Assembly: GCF_900753045.1 (NCBI RefSeq)
Contig: NZ_CAADXO010000030.1
Coordinates: 1-64,000 of the forward strand
Length of the DNA stretch: 64,000 nucleotides
Reading direction: 5' to 3'
Source of the DNA: an uncultured Phascolarctobacterium sp.
GTDB taxonomy: Bacteria > Bacillota > Negativicutes > Acidaminococcales > Acidaminococcaceae
This document shows, in pieces, positions 7,397-15,116 of this stretch (position 1 is the stretch's first letter; every line of letters begins with the position of its first letter). The notes beneath the pieces were generated by a model. The model had not been told where the DNA came from, made no database searches, and worked only from the letters and a program-made list of their open reading frames with translations. A program made the translations under genes and the position numbers.

Positions 7397-9676
7397 TTAT
7401 TCTTCGTCAACGCCCATAGCAACTTTTTCCGGAGTAATCGGCAAAGTCATAAAACGTTTGCCGGTTGCCTGATAAATTGCGTCGGCAATTGCCGGAGCAG
7501 GCGTATTGATTACCAGCTCGCCCACGGATTTGGCACCGAAGGGACCGCTTTCCTCATAGCTGCTGGCAAAGTCAACATAGATATGACCGATATCCTCACG
7601 GCAGGGAACCTTATACTGCATGAAGGAGTTTTCGTAAATACGTCCTTTGGGACTGTAGGTTACGTTTTCCATCAGCGCCATGCCGATGCCCTGCAAAATG
7701 CCGCCCTCGGTCTGCACCTTCGCCAGATGCGGATTGACCGGAGTACCGCAGTCAACAGATGCGTAGAAGTTCACTACCTGTGCCTCGCCTGTCAGCAGGT
7801 CGGTTTCAACCTCAGCCACACCGGCCATAAACGGCGGCGGTGAAAGCACACTGTTTTGCTCCACGGTTTCTTCAAGAGCGATATCGTTATTCACCATAGA
7901 AGCTGTGGCGATATCAAAGAGGCTTACAGCCTTGTCGCTGACGGTATCACGCACCTCGCGTCCGTCAAAAACAACCTGGTCCGTGCCGCATTCCAGCAGG
8001 CGTGCGCCTAACTGGCAAATCTTGCCGCGCAAACGCTGTGCGCAGACCTCTACGGCCTTACCGGTAATATATGTTGTACTGGATGCGTAGGAACCGGAAT
8101 CATAAGGAGAAGCATCAGTATCCGCACCGAATACAGTAATGTTATCATAATCACATTCCAGAACCTCTGCTGCCATCTGTGCCAAAACGGTATCGCAGCC
8201 GGTGCCCATATCAGCAGCACCGATCAGCAGTGTGTAATGTCCCTCGTCGTTAATTTTGAGGGTAGCACCGCCGACGTCGCAGTAAGGAATGGAGCTGCCC
8301 TGCATCGCAATAGCCACGCCCATTGTGCGCACTTTACCGTCAGGCAACTGCTGCAGCGGGAACTTCTGCTCCCAGCCGCTCATCTCGCGTACCTGCTCCA
8401 GGCAGCGGTCCAGCGCGCAACTTGTGTTGGGCGCACCGTAATAAGCAGGCATAATATCGCCCTCACGCGTAATATTCATCTCACGCAGCTTAATCGGGTC
8501 CATCTTCAAGCGTGCTGCCAGCTCGTTCACAGCGGACTCCACGGCAAAGATACCCTGAGGAGCGCCGTAACCGCGGTATGCGCCTGCAGCCTGCAGGTTG
8601 GTGTAAACTACGTCAAAGCCAAAACGGAAGGCCTCGGTACGGTACAGAGGAATAGACTTGTGACCGGAAAGGCCGACGGTCGTGGGACCATGCTCACCGT
8701 AAGCACCGGTATTGGAAAGAGTATATAAATCAATCGCGCGGATTTTGCCTTCTTTGGTAGCACCAAGACGCACGCGCACCTCCATCTCATGGCGCGGGCT
8801 GGAGGCTATATGACATTCGTAACGCGAGAAAATCATCTTACTCGGCTTTTTGGTTTTCCAGGTAACAAAGGCCGGATACATTTCGCTGACACAGCTCTGC
8901 TTAGCGCCGAAGCCGCCACCGATACGCGGTTTAACCACGCGCACCATAGTTTTAGGGATATGCAGCGCGTTCGCAATAATGCGGCGGCAGTGGAAAACTA
9001 TCTGCGTAGAGCTGAGGATGTTCAGACGGCCGTAGGTATCAATGGAGCAATAGGTTACGAACGGCTCCATCATATCCTGCTGCACAGCCTTGGTATGAGT
9101 GGTCTGGTCGATAACAACATCGCATTCCGCCAGAATCTTATCAACCTCGCCATCCTCGATAACCTCATGGGCACACAGGTTGCGCTTATTGTCGGCGCCG
9201 ACCGGGCAGTTCGCCTTCCAGGTATCCTCCGGATGCACAAGCACAGGGTTATCCAGCGCAGTGCGGAAGTCAAGCACTGCGTCCAGCAGCTGATATTTTA
9301 CTTTAATTAAAGACAGCGCCTTGTCAACAGCCTTTTCCGTTTTGCCGGCAACAATCGCTACGATATCACCCACAAAGCGTACATGACGGTCCAGCAGCAG
9401 GCGGTCATAGGGACTCGGTTCGGGATAGGTCTGACCTGCATAGGTGCAGCGCTCGCCGTCCTGGTCCACATCCTCCCAGGTATAAATTGCTTCGATATCA
9501 GGCACCTTCGCTGCAATCGCGGTGTTAATGCTTTCAACAATAGCGTTTGCATGCGGAGAACGCAGTACCTTGACAAGCAGGCAGTCGTTAGGCACCAGGT
9601 CATCGGTGTAGACAGGCTGGCCTGTCACCAGCTGCATAGCATCCTTTTTGCGGTAGGATTGGTTAACTATTTTCAT
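7397..9676 (-). CDS. Molybdenum hydroxylase large subunit (xanthine dehydrogenase family)
   Basis: Mo-cofactor subunit of a three-subunit xanthine-oxidase-family hydroxylase, 759 residues. It has the aldehyde oxidase/xanthine dehydrogenase a/b hammerhead domain (about 12-120), then the molybdopterin-binding domain with GGGFGAKQ, GAYRGYGAPQG and, near the C-terminus, GPFGAKSVGE, whose Glu is the family's catalytic base. The reaction is hydroxylation of a heterocycle or aldehyde using water. The substrate (xanthine, nicotinate, purine or other) cannot be read from the sequence. AAGGAGGGGAG precedes ATG 9676. It is co-transcribed with the 2Fe-2S and FAD subunits and followed by cofactor genes. 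Confidence 0.9.
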   Translation of the reverse strand: MKIVNQSYRKKDAMQLVTGQPVYTDDLVPNDCLLVKVLRSPHANAIVESINTAIAAKVPDIEAIYTWEDVDQDGERCTYAGQTYPEPSPYDRLLLDRHVRFVGDIVAIVAGKTEKAVDKALSLIKVKYQLLDAVLDFRTALDNPVLVHPEDTWKANCPVGADNKRNLCAHEVIEDGEVDKILAECDVVIDQTTHTKAVQQDMMEPFVTYCSIDTYGRLNILSSTQIVFHCRRIIANALHIPKTMVRVVKPRIGGGFGAKQSCVSEMYPAFVTWKTKKPSKMIFSRYECHIASSPRHEMEVRVRLGATKEGKIRAIDLYTLSNTGAYGEHGPTTVGLSGHKSIPLYRTEAFRFGFDVVYTNLQAAGAYRGYGAPQGIFAVESAVNELAARLKMDPIKLREMNITREGDIMPAYYGAPNTSCALDRCLEQVREMSGWEQKFPLQQLPDGKVRTMGVAIAMQGSSIPYCDVGGATLKINDEGHYTLLIGAADMGTGCDTVLAQMAAEVLECDYDNITVFGADTDASPYDSGSYASSTTYITGKAVEVCAQRLRGKICQLGARLLECGTDQVVFDGREVRDTVSDKAVSLFDIATASMVNNDIALEETVEQNSVLSPPPFMAGVAEVETDLLTGEAQVVNFYASVDCGTPVNPHLAKVQTEGGILQGIGMALMENVTYSPKGRIYENSFMQYKVPCREDIGHIYVDFASSYEESGPFGAKSVGELVINTPAPAIADAIYQATGKRFMTLPITPEKVAMGVDEE

Positions 9677-9691
9677 CTGCAGCTCCCCTCC

Positions 9692-10159
9692 TTATGCCTG
9701 CGCCTGAGCTTTTTTCCAGGCGATAAAATTTTGGATTCCGCGCAGCTGTCCCTCATAGCCGGAGCAACGGCACAGATTGCCTGCCAGAAATTCTTTGATT
9801 TCTTCTTCCGTAGGCTCGCTGTTTTCACGCAGCAGCGCGATAGCGTTCATAATCATTCCGGGGTTGCAGAAGCCGCACTGCTCCGCCCCTTGGTCTGCAA
9901 TAAAGGCACCGAATTCCGCTGCCTCCTGCTGCATTCCCTCCATCGTTACGATGCTGTGGCCTGCGGCACGCGCTGCCAGAACAGCACAGGAAAGCACCGG
10001 CATATCATCCATAAATACAGTGCACAAACCGCAGTTGGTAGTGTCACAGCCGCGCTTCACGCTGTAGCAGCCTTCCTTGCGCAAAAAATCGAGTAAAACT
10101 GTATCAGCCTCCACCATACGTGTAAGCTTTTTGCCATTTAAGGTTAAGGTTATCTCCAT
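9692..10159 (-). CDS. Molybdenum hydroxylase 2Fe-2S subunit
   Basis: A 155-residue iron-sulfur subunit carrying two [2Fe-2S] clusters. The plant-type ferredoxin cluster uses Cys in YSVKRGCDTTNCGLC and a later Cys (VLSC). The second, all-helical cluster uses CGFCNPG and CRCSGYEG. It passes electrons from the Mo centre to FAD. ATG overlaps the FAD-subunit stop (ATGA), and a GGAGG site lies inside that gene's end. The family usually runs 150-170 residues. Confidence 0.93.
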   Translation of the reverse strand: MEITLTLNGKKLTRMVEADTVLLDFLRKEGCYSVKRGCDTTNCGLCTVFMDDMPVLSCAVLAARAAGHSIVTMEGMQQEAAEFGAFIADQGAEQCGFCNPGMIMNAIALLRENSEPTEEEIKEFLAGNLCRCSGYEGQLRGIQNFIAWKKAQAQA

Positions 10160-10950
10160 CAGGCCTTACCTCCCAGTTCTGTTAAACATCTTGCTATCAG
10201 CACCTTAATCAGATGAGTACGGTACGCAGCACTGCCACGCGGATTGGTTTCCGTCGGCAGTAAGCCTGCAGCATATTCCGCAAAGGCCTTTGCCTTCTCG
10301 GCAGTCATAGGCAAAGTTGCGAGCTGCTCGTCATCCTTCACCAGCGCAGCCTTCGCCGGACGTGCGCCCACTGCGGCCTGCACGCCCTCCTGTGTCAGCG
10401 CCGCTGCACAGGTCAGCACCGGAAAATCGGTCTTGCTGATACGCACGGATTTATAGCTGTAATGCGCTGCCGTCTTTTTGACGATAATGCGCACCAGAAT
10501 ATCTCTGTCATACGGCATATTTACAAACTCTGCCAGCTGCACAATACCGCCCTTGTATAATTCCACATAGCTGTCCATCACCAAAAGCAATGTCAGCACA
10601 TCCGAAAAGCCGAAGCGTCCGAACACACTGCCGCCTACGGTAGCAAGATTGCGGAACTGCACACCTACGATATGGCGCAACGCCTCCTTATTTGCTCCCT
10701 CACTGTAGGCGGTAAAGCCCTCATGCAGCTCCAGCTGGCGCAAGCTCACCATCGCACCGATGCGGAATTCCGTTTCTGTTTCTTCTATTGTATCCAGGCC
10801 TAAAGCCGACAAATCAATCGCTGTCTGCACATTGCCCTTGCTCAGGCGCATCCACAACATACCGCCAAGCACGCGGTTAGGACGCTTCTGGTTCAGCTGC
10901 CACGCCTCCTCCAGAGTTGCTGCCTGCTTATATTCACGAATTGTCAACAT
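10159..10950 (-). CDS. Molybdenum hydroxylase FAD-binding subunit
   Basis: A 263-residue FAD_binding_5/CO dehydrogenase flavoprotein-type subunit, first gene of the hydroxylase operon. The N-terminal FAD-binding motif is degenerate (RVLGGMLWMRL region), with a second motif LRHIVGVQFRNLATVGGSVFGR (about 87-108) that fits the family's ATVGGN flavin-contact signature. The C-terminal CO_deh_flav_C-like domain covers about 160-255. GGAGGG precedes ATG 10950. The upstream AT-rich segment (10970-11040) contains possible -10 boxes but no convincing -35. Confidence 0.9.
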   Translation of the reverse strand: MLTIREYKQAATLEEAWQLNQKRPNRVLGGMLWMRLSKGNVQTAIDLSALGLDTIEETETEFRIGAMVSLRQLELHEGFTAYSEGANKEALRHIVGVQFRNLATVGGSVFGRFGFSDVLTLLLVMDSYVELYKGGIVQLAEFVNMPYDRDILVRIIVKKTAAHYSYKSVRISKTDFPVLTCAAALTQEGVQAAVGARPAKAALVKDDEQLATLPMTAEKAKAFAEYAAGLLPTETNPRGSAAYRTHLIKVLIARCLTELGGKA

Positions 10951-11081
10951 ATACTGCCCTCCTGTTCTCTTTTTATTGCATACCTATTCCATTATATTTT
11001 ACCATATTTTTTCTATACTTGAAAAGAGAAAAAATGCGCATAGGCTCATAAGTTACATTCTTCTGCGGCATAAGAAAAAAC

Positions 11082-11113
11082 GGATGCCTCTCTGTAAAGC
11101 AAGAGAAGCATCC
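11082..11113 (-). terminator. Terminator after the helicase gene
   Basis: GGATGCCTCTCT / AGAGAAGCATCC arms, followed on the minus strand by GTTTTTTCTT. It lies 31 bases past the helicase stop. Almost the same hairpin sequence recurs at 14986-15017. Confidence 0.75.
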
Positions 11114-11143
11114 ATAATTTTTTATTAATAATCCTAAGCAGAC

Positions 11144-12400
11144 TTATTTGCCTTTTTTAGCACCCTGACGGCGGTTGCTGCCGGTTTTGGGAGCCTTGCG
11201 CTTATCAACAACGGAATTACGTCCGCGCTTAGGTCCTGCGGGCTTTTTCTTTTTGGCAGCCACAGCAACGCGACGTGCCACAACTCCGCCCTCCAAATTT
11301 TGGCGTTCCATCAGAATACCCAGTTTGGTTTCGATATTACGCAGCCATTTAACCTCATCGGCGGTATAAAGCGTAATTGCTTCGCCCTCATTGCCTGCAC
11401 GTCCGGTACGGCCGATGCGGTGAACATACCAGTCGACATCATGCGGAATATCATAGTTCACAACATGAGTTACACCCTCAACGTCCAATCCGCGGGCAGC
11501 CAAATCGCTGGCAACAAGAATCTGAATCTTAGCATCACGGAAGGCCTTCATAACAGTTTTGCGCTTTGCGGGAGACATTTCGCCATGCAGCACATCGACG
11601 TTGTAGCCCTGCATGCCCAGCCAATCTCCCAGCTCCTTGGTGCGCTCCTTGCTCATGCAAAAAACAATCATCAGATACGGGTTCAGGCGGTCAATAAGCG
11701 CTGCCACAGCCTTGTTCTTGTATTCGTCGGTTGTTTTCAGGCAAATCTGCTTGATTTTCTCCACGGTAGCCTGATCCGGATTGATATCAATCAGCGCGCA
11801 GTTTTTCGTCAGCTTGCGTCCCAGCTTGCGCACCTCTTCCGACAGAGTTGCGGAGCAAAGCATCGTCTGATGCTCCGGCGCGGTCATAGCAATCAGCTCC
11901 AGCGCTTCATCCATAAAGCCCTGCTGCAGCATTTCGTCAACCTCGTCCAGTACCAGATAGCGCACGCCGCCAAGGTCGGTGTTGCCCTTGCGGATGTGAT
12001 CCAGCAGACGGCCAGGAGTACCGATCAGCACATGGCTGCGTCCCTCCAGCTTATATTTTTGCGTTTCGAAATCACGTCCGCCGGTAACGGCCAGCACCTT
12101 GATATCGCTTTCGCCAAGAATTTTTTTCATTTCGGTGGCAATCTGCTGCGCCAGCTCACGTGTCGGCGTAATTACCAAAGCCTGCACATAGCTTTTGGCA
12201 GTATCGATTTTTTCTGCCAGCGGCACTAAGAACGCCAGTGTCTTGCCTGTGCCTGTCTGCGCACGGGCAATTACGTCACGTCCGGCAAACAGCGCCGGGA
12301 TAGCCTGCTCCTGTACCGGCATCGGCTTTTTGATGCCCATTTTCTGAAGCTGCTCTACGGTGTGGGCACAAACCTTTAAGGCTGCAAATCCATTTGTCAT
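11144..12400 (-). CDS. DEAD/DEAH-box ATP-dependent RNA helicase
   Basis: A 418-residue superfamily 2 helicase for RNA remodelling. Motifs in order: Q-motif region, AQTGTGKT (motif I), PTRELAQQ (Ia), TPGRLLDH (Ib), DEVD (II), SATLSEE (III), then the C-terminal RecA domain with LVASDLAARGLDVEGV and HRIGRTGR (VI). A basic, Lys/Arg-rich tail follows (about 375-418), probably for RNA contact. Motif II is DEVD where DEAD is usual, a tolerated variant. It is a single-gene unit with its own terminator. A TATAAT at 12469-12474 may be its -10, but the -35 is poor. Confidence 0.92.
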   Translation of the reverse strand: MTNGFAALKVCAHTVEQLQKMGIKKPMPVQEQAIPALFAGRDVIARAQTGTGKTLAFLVPLAEKIDTAKSYVQALVITPTRELAQQIATEMKKILGESDIKVLAVTGGRDFETQKYKLEGRSHVLIGTPGRLLDHIRKGNTDLGGVRYLVLDEVDEMLQQGFMDEALELIAMTAPEHQTMLCSATLSEEVRKLGRKLTKNCALIDINPDQATVEKIKQICLKTTDEYKNKAVAALIDRLNPYLMIVFCMSKERTKELGDWLGMQGYNVDVLHGEMSPAKRKTVMKAFRDAKIQILVASDLAARGLDVEGVTHVVNYDIPHDVDWYVHRIGRTGRAGNEGEAITLYTADEVKWLRNIETKLGILMERQNLEGGVVARRVAVAAKKKKPAGPKRGRNSVVDKRKAPKTGSNRRQGAKKGK

Positions 12401-12505
12401 TTCACATTCCTCTTTTCCTCTAAAATTTATCTTCTGACCTTATGGTCTTTTTTCTCTATAACTTTAGTATTATATCATAAATCAGGCAGGAACGGAAAGA
12501 AGGAA

Positions 12506-13441
12506 TTAAAATAAACTCTGCTCAATAGCACATGGTATAGCCTGACAACGTTCAAGAAAAACTTCAACGCTGTCATAATTATTCAAACCCGACGCTTTTT
12601 CCTGCGACAAATATTCTTTATTAGCAGAACTGTCGGTATGCTTTTTATAATGTTCTTCGTTATATTCAAAAAAAGCTAGAGGCTTATGTTCCCGCAGTGT
12701 TTCCTGCACCGCATTCATTGTTCCGCTCTTAATGCCGGCCTCTATAACGATTGTTCCATAACTAAGTGCTGCCTGCAGCCTGTCTCTGTCGACCAGATTA
12801 TATGCGGTTGCTTTAACACCCATCGGGAATTCACTCAGCAAACATCCTTCACTCGCTAAAATCCTGTCAGCTAACCCCTTGTTAGCTGCAGGATAGATTG
12901 TATCTAAGCCATTACCTAATATCGCAACAGTCAAACCTTTATTGTCAAGGCAAGCCTTATGCGCTGCAGTGTCACAACCTATTGCCAAACCACTAACAAC
13001 TGTAAAATCTTTATTCGCCGCTACTTTTCCGGCAAGCGCTGCCATCTCCTGCCCTTGCGGACTAATATGCCGTGTTCCTATAATCGCAACGCATTTCTTA
13101 TGCAGGCAGGATAGATTTCCCTTGGCATAAAGTAAAACCGGTGGTGATTTCAGCAAATTAAAGCTCTGAGGATATTCTTCATCAAATCTGTCTATAATTG
13201 TAATCCCTACTTGAGCATGAGCTTTGAATATTTTTTCTGCAATTTTAAAATAGCACTCAAGCTCAGACAAATCAATTGCTTCGATACGCGCGTTATTTTC
13301 TCTTAATTCTTGGTAAAGCTCATACAAAGATTGAAGATTTTGCACTAAACAAAGCCTTTCTTTCGAAATATCTGTCAAGCTTTTTCGACCAATCCCGCGT
13401 ATATGCAGCAATGTCAAAAATATCAGCTTACTTTCTAACAT
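12506..13441 (-). CDS. DprA/Smf-like protein, third gene of the AT-rich cassette
   Basis: A 311-residue protein with the DprA Rossmann-like core. A helix-hairpin-helix-like segment (HIRGIGRKS, about 13-21) is followed by CVAIIGTRHISPQG (about 107-120), VSGLAIGCDTAAH (139-151), GNGLDTIYPAAN, LLSEFP, and VIEAGIKSGTMNAV (about 232-245). Housekeeping DprA loads RecA on incoming DNA. This copy diverges at the usual NFPIRNR segment (NLVDRDRLQ here) and lacks the winged-helix tail. ATG 13441 is preferred over an in-frame ATG at 13465, because AAAGGA precedes it. It overlaps the HAD-like gene by 14 bases. The position suggests a cassette-specific role in nucleotide or DNA sensing; function is inferred. 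Confidence 0.82.
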   Translation of the reverse strand: MLESKLIFLTLLHIRGIGRKSLTDISKERLCLVQNLQSLYELYQELRENNARIEAIDLSELECYFKIAEKIFKAHAQVGITIIDRFDEEYPQSFNLLKSPPVLLYAKGNLSCLHKKCVAIIGTRHISPQGQEMAALAGKVAANKDFTVVSGLAIGCDTAAHKACLDNKGLTVAILGNGLDTIYPAANKGLADRILASEGCLLSEFPMGVKATAYNLVDRDRLQAALSYGTIVIEAGIKSGTMNAVQETLREHKPLAFFEYNEEHYKKHTDSSANKEYLSQEKASGLNNYDSVEVFLERCQAIPCAIEQSLF

Positions 13442-14192
13442 TGGGTTTACCAATCCTTTGGTCATTTACAACATTGATAAGGCGAGCGGAGTTAAGATTT
13501 TTTTTAACATTGGGTTTACCAATCCTTTTGGCATTTACAACACTTGCTAATCTTTTAATTTTTTCATCCATAGATGTAGCTTGGTTAACCCATATTTCTT
13601 TTGCATTACTGATTTTAACCGGTACAGCCTTTATATCATCACATTGAAGCTTTTTATAATACTCTCGTTCTGCACATATTAGGCGGTTAATATCATTATT
13701 TAAATTGATAGGCAACTTATGATAAAGTTCATGCACATCATCAATCTCCTGAAGATTAAGCTCTTTTCTATCAAAATAAACAGAACTCAAATCATTTAAT
13801 TGTAATAAACTTTCAGCAGTAAAATCATCTGTATTTGAAAAAATCGTATCAGCATTAGTTTCTTTGTCCTGATGAAACCATTTTACTAAAACAGCATTCA
13901 TATGCAGATACTGTGCAATTTGCATCTCAACATTGGTACTGGCAATCACAAAAGTGTTTCTTTCGTAGGTTTGCAGCAAAGTCTTGGCAGCCAGTATTCT
14001 CTCGGTATGCGTCTTACCATCCCGACAATCTATGATTTTATCTATATCCAGTTCTCTTGCGATACTTTCTATATTTTTTCGTTTACCGCTTGTTACAAGG
14101 CATACGTCAGCCTGTTTTTCAATCTTTATATCTTTACCCAAGATTCTGGGAAAAAAGGTTATATAGTTATCTAACTTTTTGATTGTCTGCAC
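13428..14192 (-). CDS. HAD-like domain protein, second part of an interrupted PRTase-HAD frame
   Basis: Read alone this is a 254-residue product from a GTG with no convincing ribosome site. It contains HAD-fold elements: CLVTSGKRKN (about 31-40, motif II Thr/Ser), GKTHTERILAAK (about 59-70, motif III Lys region), and FVIASTNVEMQIAQYL (about 81-96), where motif IV acidic residues would be expected but are not. Motif I is missing. The frame runs back without a shift through 9 codons to a TAG (14220-14222), beyond which the PRTase gene ends with YIIDIEDVVIS, a good motif I candidate. So this is probably the C-terminal part of a PRTase-HAD polypeptide. The basic C-terminal tail contains a 23-residue-spaced repeat (RIGKPNVKK / RIGKPNVRK). 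Confidence 0.7.
   Translation of the reverse strand: MQTIKKLDNYITFFPRILGKDIKIEKQADVCLVTSGKRKNIESIARELDIDKIIDCRDGKTHTERILAAKTLLQTYERNTFVIASTNVEMQIAQYLHMNAVLVKWFHQDKETNADTIFSNTDDFTAESLLQLNDLSSVYFDRKELNLQEIDDVHELYHKLPINLNNDINRLICAEREYYKKLQCDDIKAVPVKISNAKEIWVNQATSMDEKIKRLASVVNAKRIGKPNVKKNLNSARLINVVNDQRIGKPNVRK
13437..13542 (-). repeat. In-frame near-direct repeat, 69-base period
   Basis: Two copies of about 37 bases (13437-13473 and 13506-13542), starting AACATTGGGTTTACCAATCC, differ at two positions and are offset by 69 bases (23 codons). They encode the RIGKPNV tail repeats of the HAD-like protein. The copy nearer the gene end contains the ATG and ribosome site of the dprA-like gene. Confidence 0.85.
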
Positions 14193-14219
14193 TACATCGT
14201 GATTTACATTGCTAAACGA

Positions 14220-14870
14220 CTACTCTTTTAACGCAGTTCTCGATATAACAACATCTTCAATATCTATGATGTACCCTTTTTTCTCATTTGGCTTCTGTGC
14301 ATTAAACTGCATACTAGGATTCAATGTTTTGGAAACAACAAACTTAATAACTTTTCCGGCGCCATTTGCTTTTAACAAATTTTCAATATAGCCTATTGTT
14401 TTACCAGTCGTATATACATCATCTATAAGTAAAATATCCTTATCTTTAATCTTGTCGATATTTTTTATTATCAATGTATCCTTAAATTCGATATCATCAC
14501 CAAATTTTCTAGGTTTAGCATTTTTAGTACGAACAACACAATCAGTAGCATCAACAAGCTGCTTGTTTTTAGCAGACATTGATTGAACAATCTTTCTTGC
14601 TAATTTATGAGGTCCATCGTTGCCTTGCCAATATGCATTATGCGGTGGAACTGCACAAACAGCAAACGAGGCATTGTTTAAATGAGGGTTTAATTGTTCA
14701 AAAACAGATTGCACTGTGTAATTACGTCCATTTTTAAAATTTATTAAAAAAATTTTTGATCGTTCATCAAAGTTATCAGTATTGTTTCTGCTGGCAATAT
14801 AATGAAAAAAGTAAAATAAATCTCCATCTTTTTCTACACCATTTTTAACGCTGTTTTCTCTAAAAATCAT
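14220..14870 (-). CDS. ComF-like phosphoribosyltransferase, first gene of the cassette
   Basis: A 216-residue protein with the type I PRTase PRPP-binding signature DILLIDDVYTTGKT (about 145-158), preceded by a hydrophobic strand and followed by a helix, as in ComF and purine PRTases. The N-terminal 60 residues are cassette-specific. A VCAVPPHNAYWQG segment (about 71-83) may form part of the substrate side. The last 16 residues include YIIDIEDVVIS, which resembles HAD motif I, and the frame continues past the TAG stop into the HAD-like gene. ATG 14870 is preceded by GGGGATG at moderate spacing. A promoter lies 59 bases upstream. Substrate unknown. Confidence 0.78.
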   Translation of the reverse strand: MIFRENSVKNGVEKDGDLFYFFHYIASRNNTDNFDERSKIFLINFKNGRNYTVQSVFEQLNPHLNNASFAVCAVPPHNAYWQGNDGPHKLARKIVQSMSAKNKQLVDATDCVVRTKNAKPRKFGDDIEFKDTLIIKNIDKIKDKDILLIDDVYTTGKTIGYIENLLKANGAGKVIKFVVSKTLNPSMQFNAQKPNEKKGYIIDIEDVVISRTALKE

Positions 14871-14928
14871 ACCAACATCCCCTTTTTTAATGTTCTTTAT
14901 CGTCTAAAGAATTATAAATCTAAAATAC

Positions 14929-14957
14929 ATATTATCATCTAAATATACAAATAGCAA
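14929..14957 (-). promoter_or_regulatory. Promoter of the PRTase-HAD-DprA cassette
   Basis: Minus strand TTGCTA (14952-14957) and TAATAT (14929-14934) with a 17-base spacer. The cassette therefore has its own promoter between the U32 peptidase terminator and the PRTase start. Confidence 0.55.
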
Positions 14958-14985
14958 TAGATTTTTTCACTGATAAAAATAAAAC

Positions 14986-15017
14986 GGATGCCTCCCTCCA
15001 AATGCAGAGAAGCATCC
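14986..15017 (-). terminator. Terminator of the U32 peptidase operon
   Basis: Arms GGATGCCTCCCT / AGAGAAGCATCC with a T-rich run on the minus strand (GTTTTATTTTT). The sequence is nearly the same as the hairpin at 11082-11113. Confidence 0.7.
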
Positions 15018-15116
15018 ATTTCTTTCTTATTATTCGATTTAAAGCGATTACCGACAAATTCAATATTCATCAAATATGCCGATAATTCCTTCAACCTATC
15101 AGGCTGACATTTGCTT

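Noticed and set aside
7397..9676. Assigning the hydroxylase specifically as xanthine dehydrogenase
   Set aside because: Family motifs do not fix the substrate; nicotinate and purine hydroxylases look the same at this level.
13437..13542. Possible CRISPR-like repeats
   Set aside because: Only two copies, inside coding sequence and in frame; no spacer array or cas genes.
14220..14222. UAG as pyrrolysine or other recoded codon
   Set aside because: No pylT/pylS or recoding element is visible; nonsense mutation or read-through is simpler.
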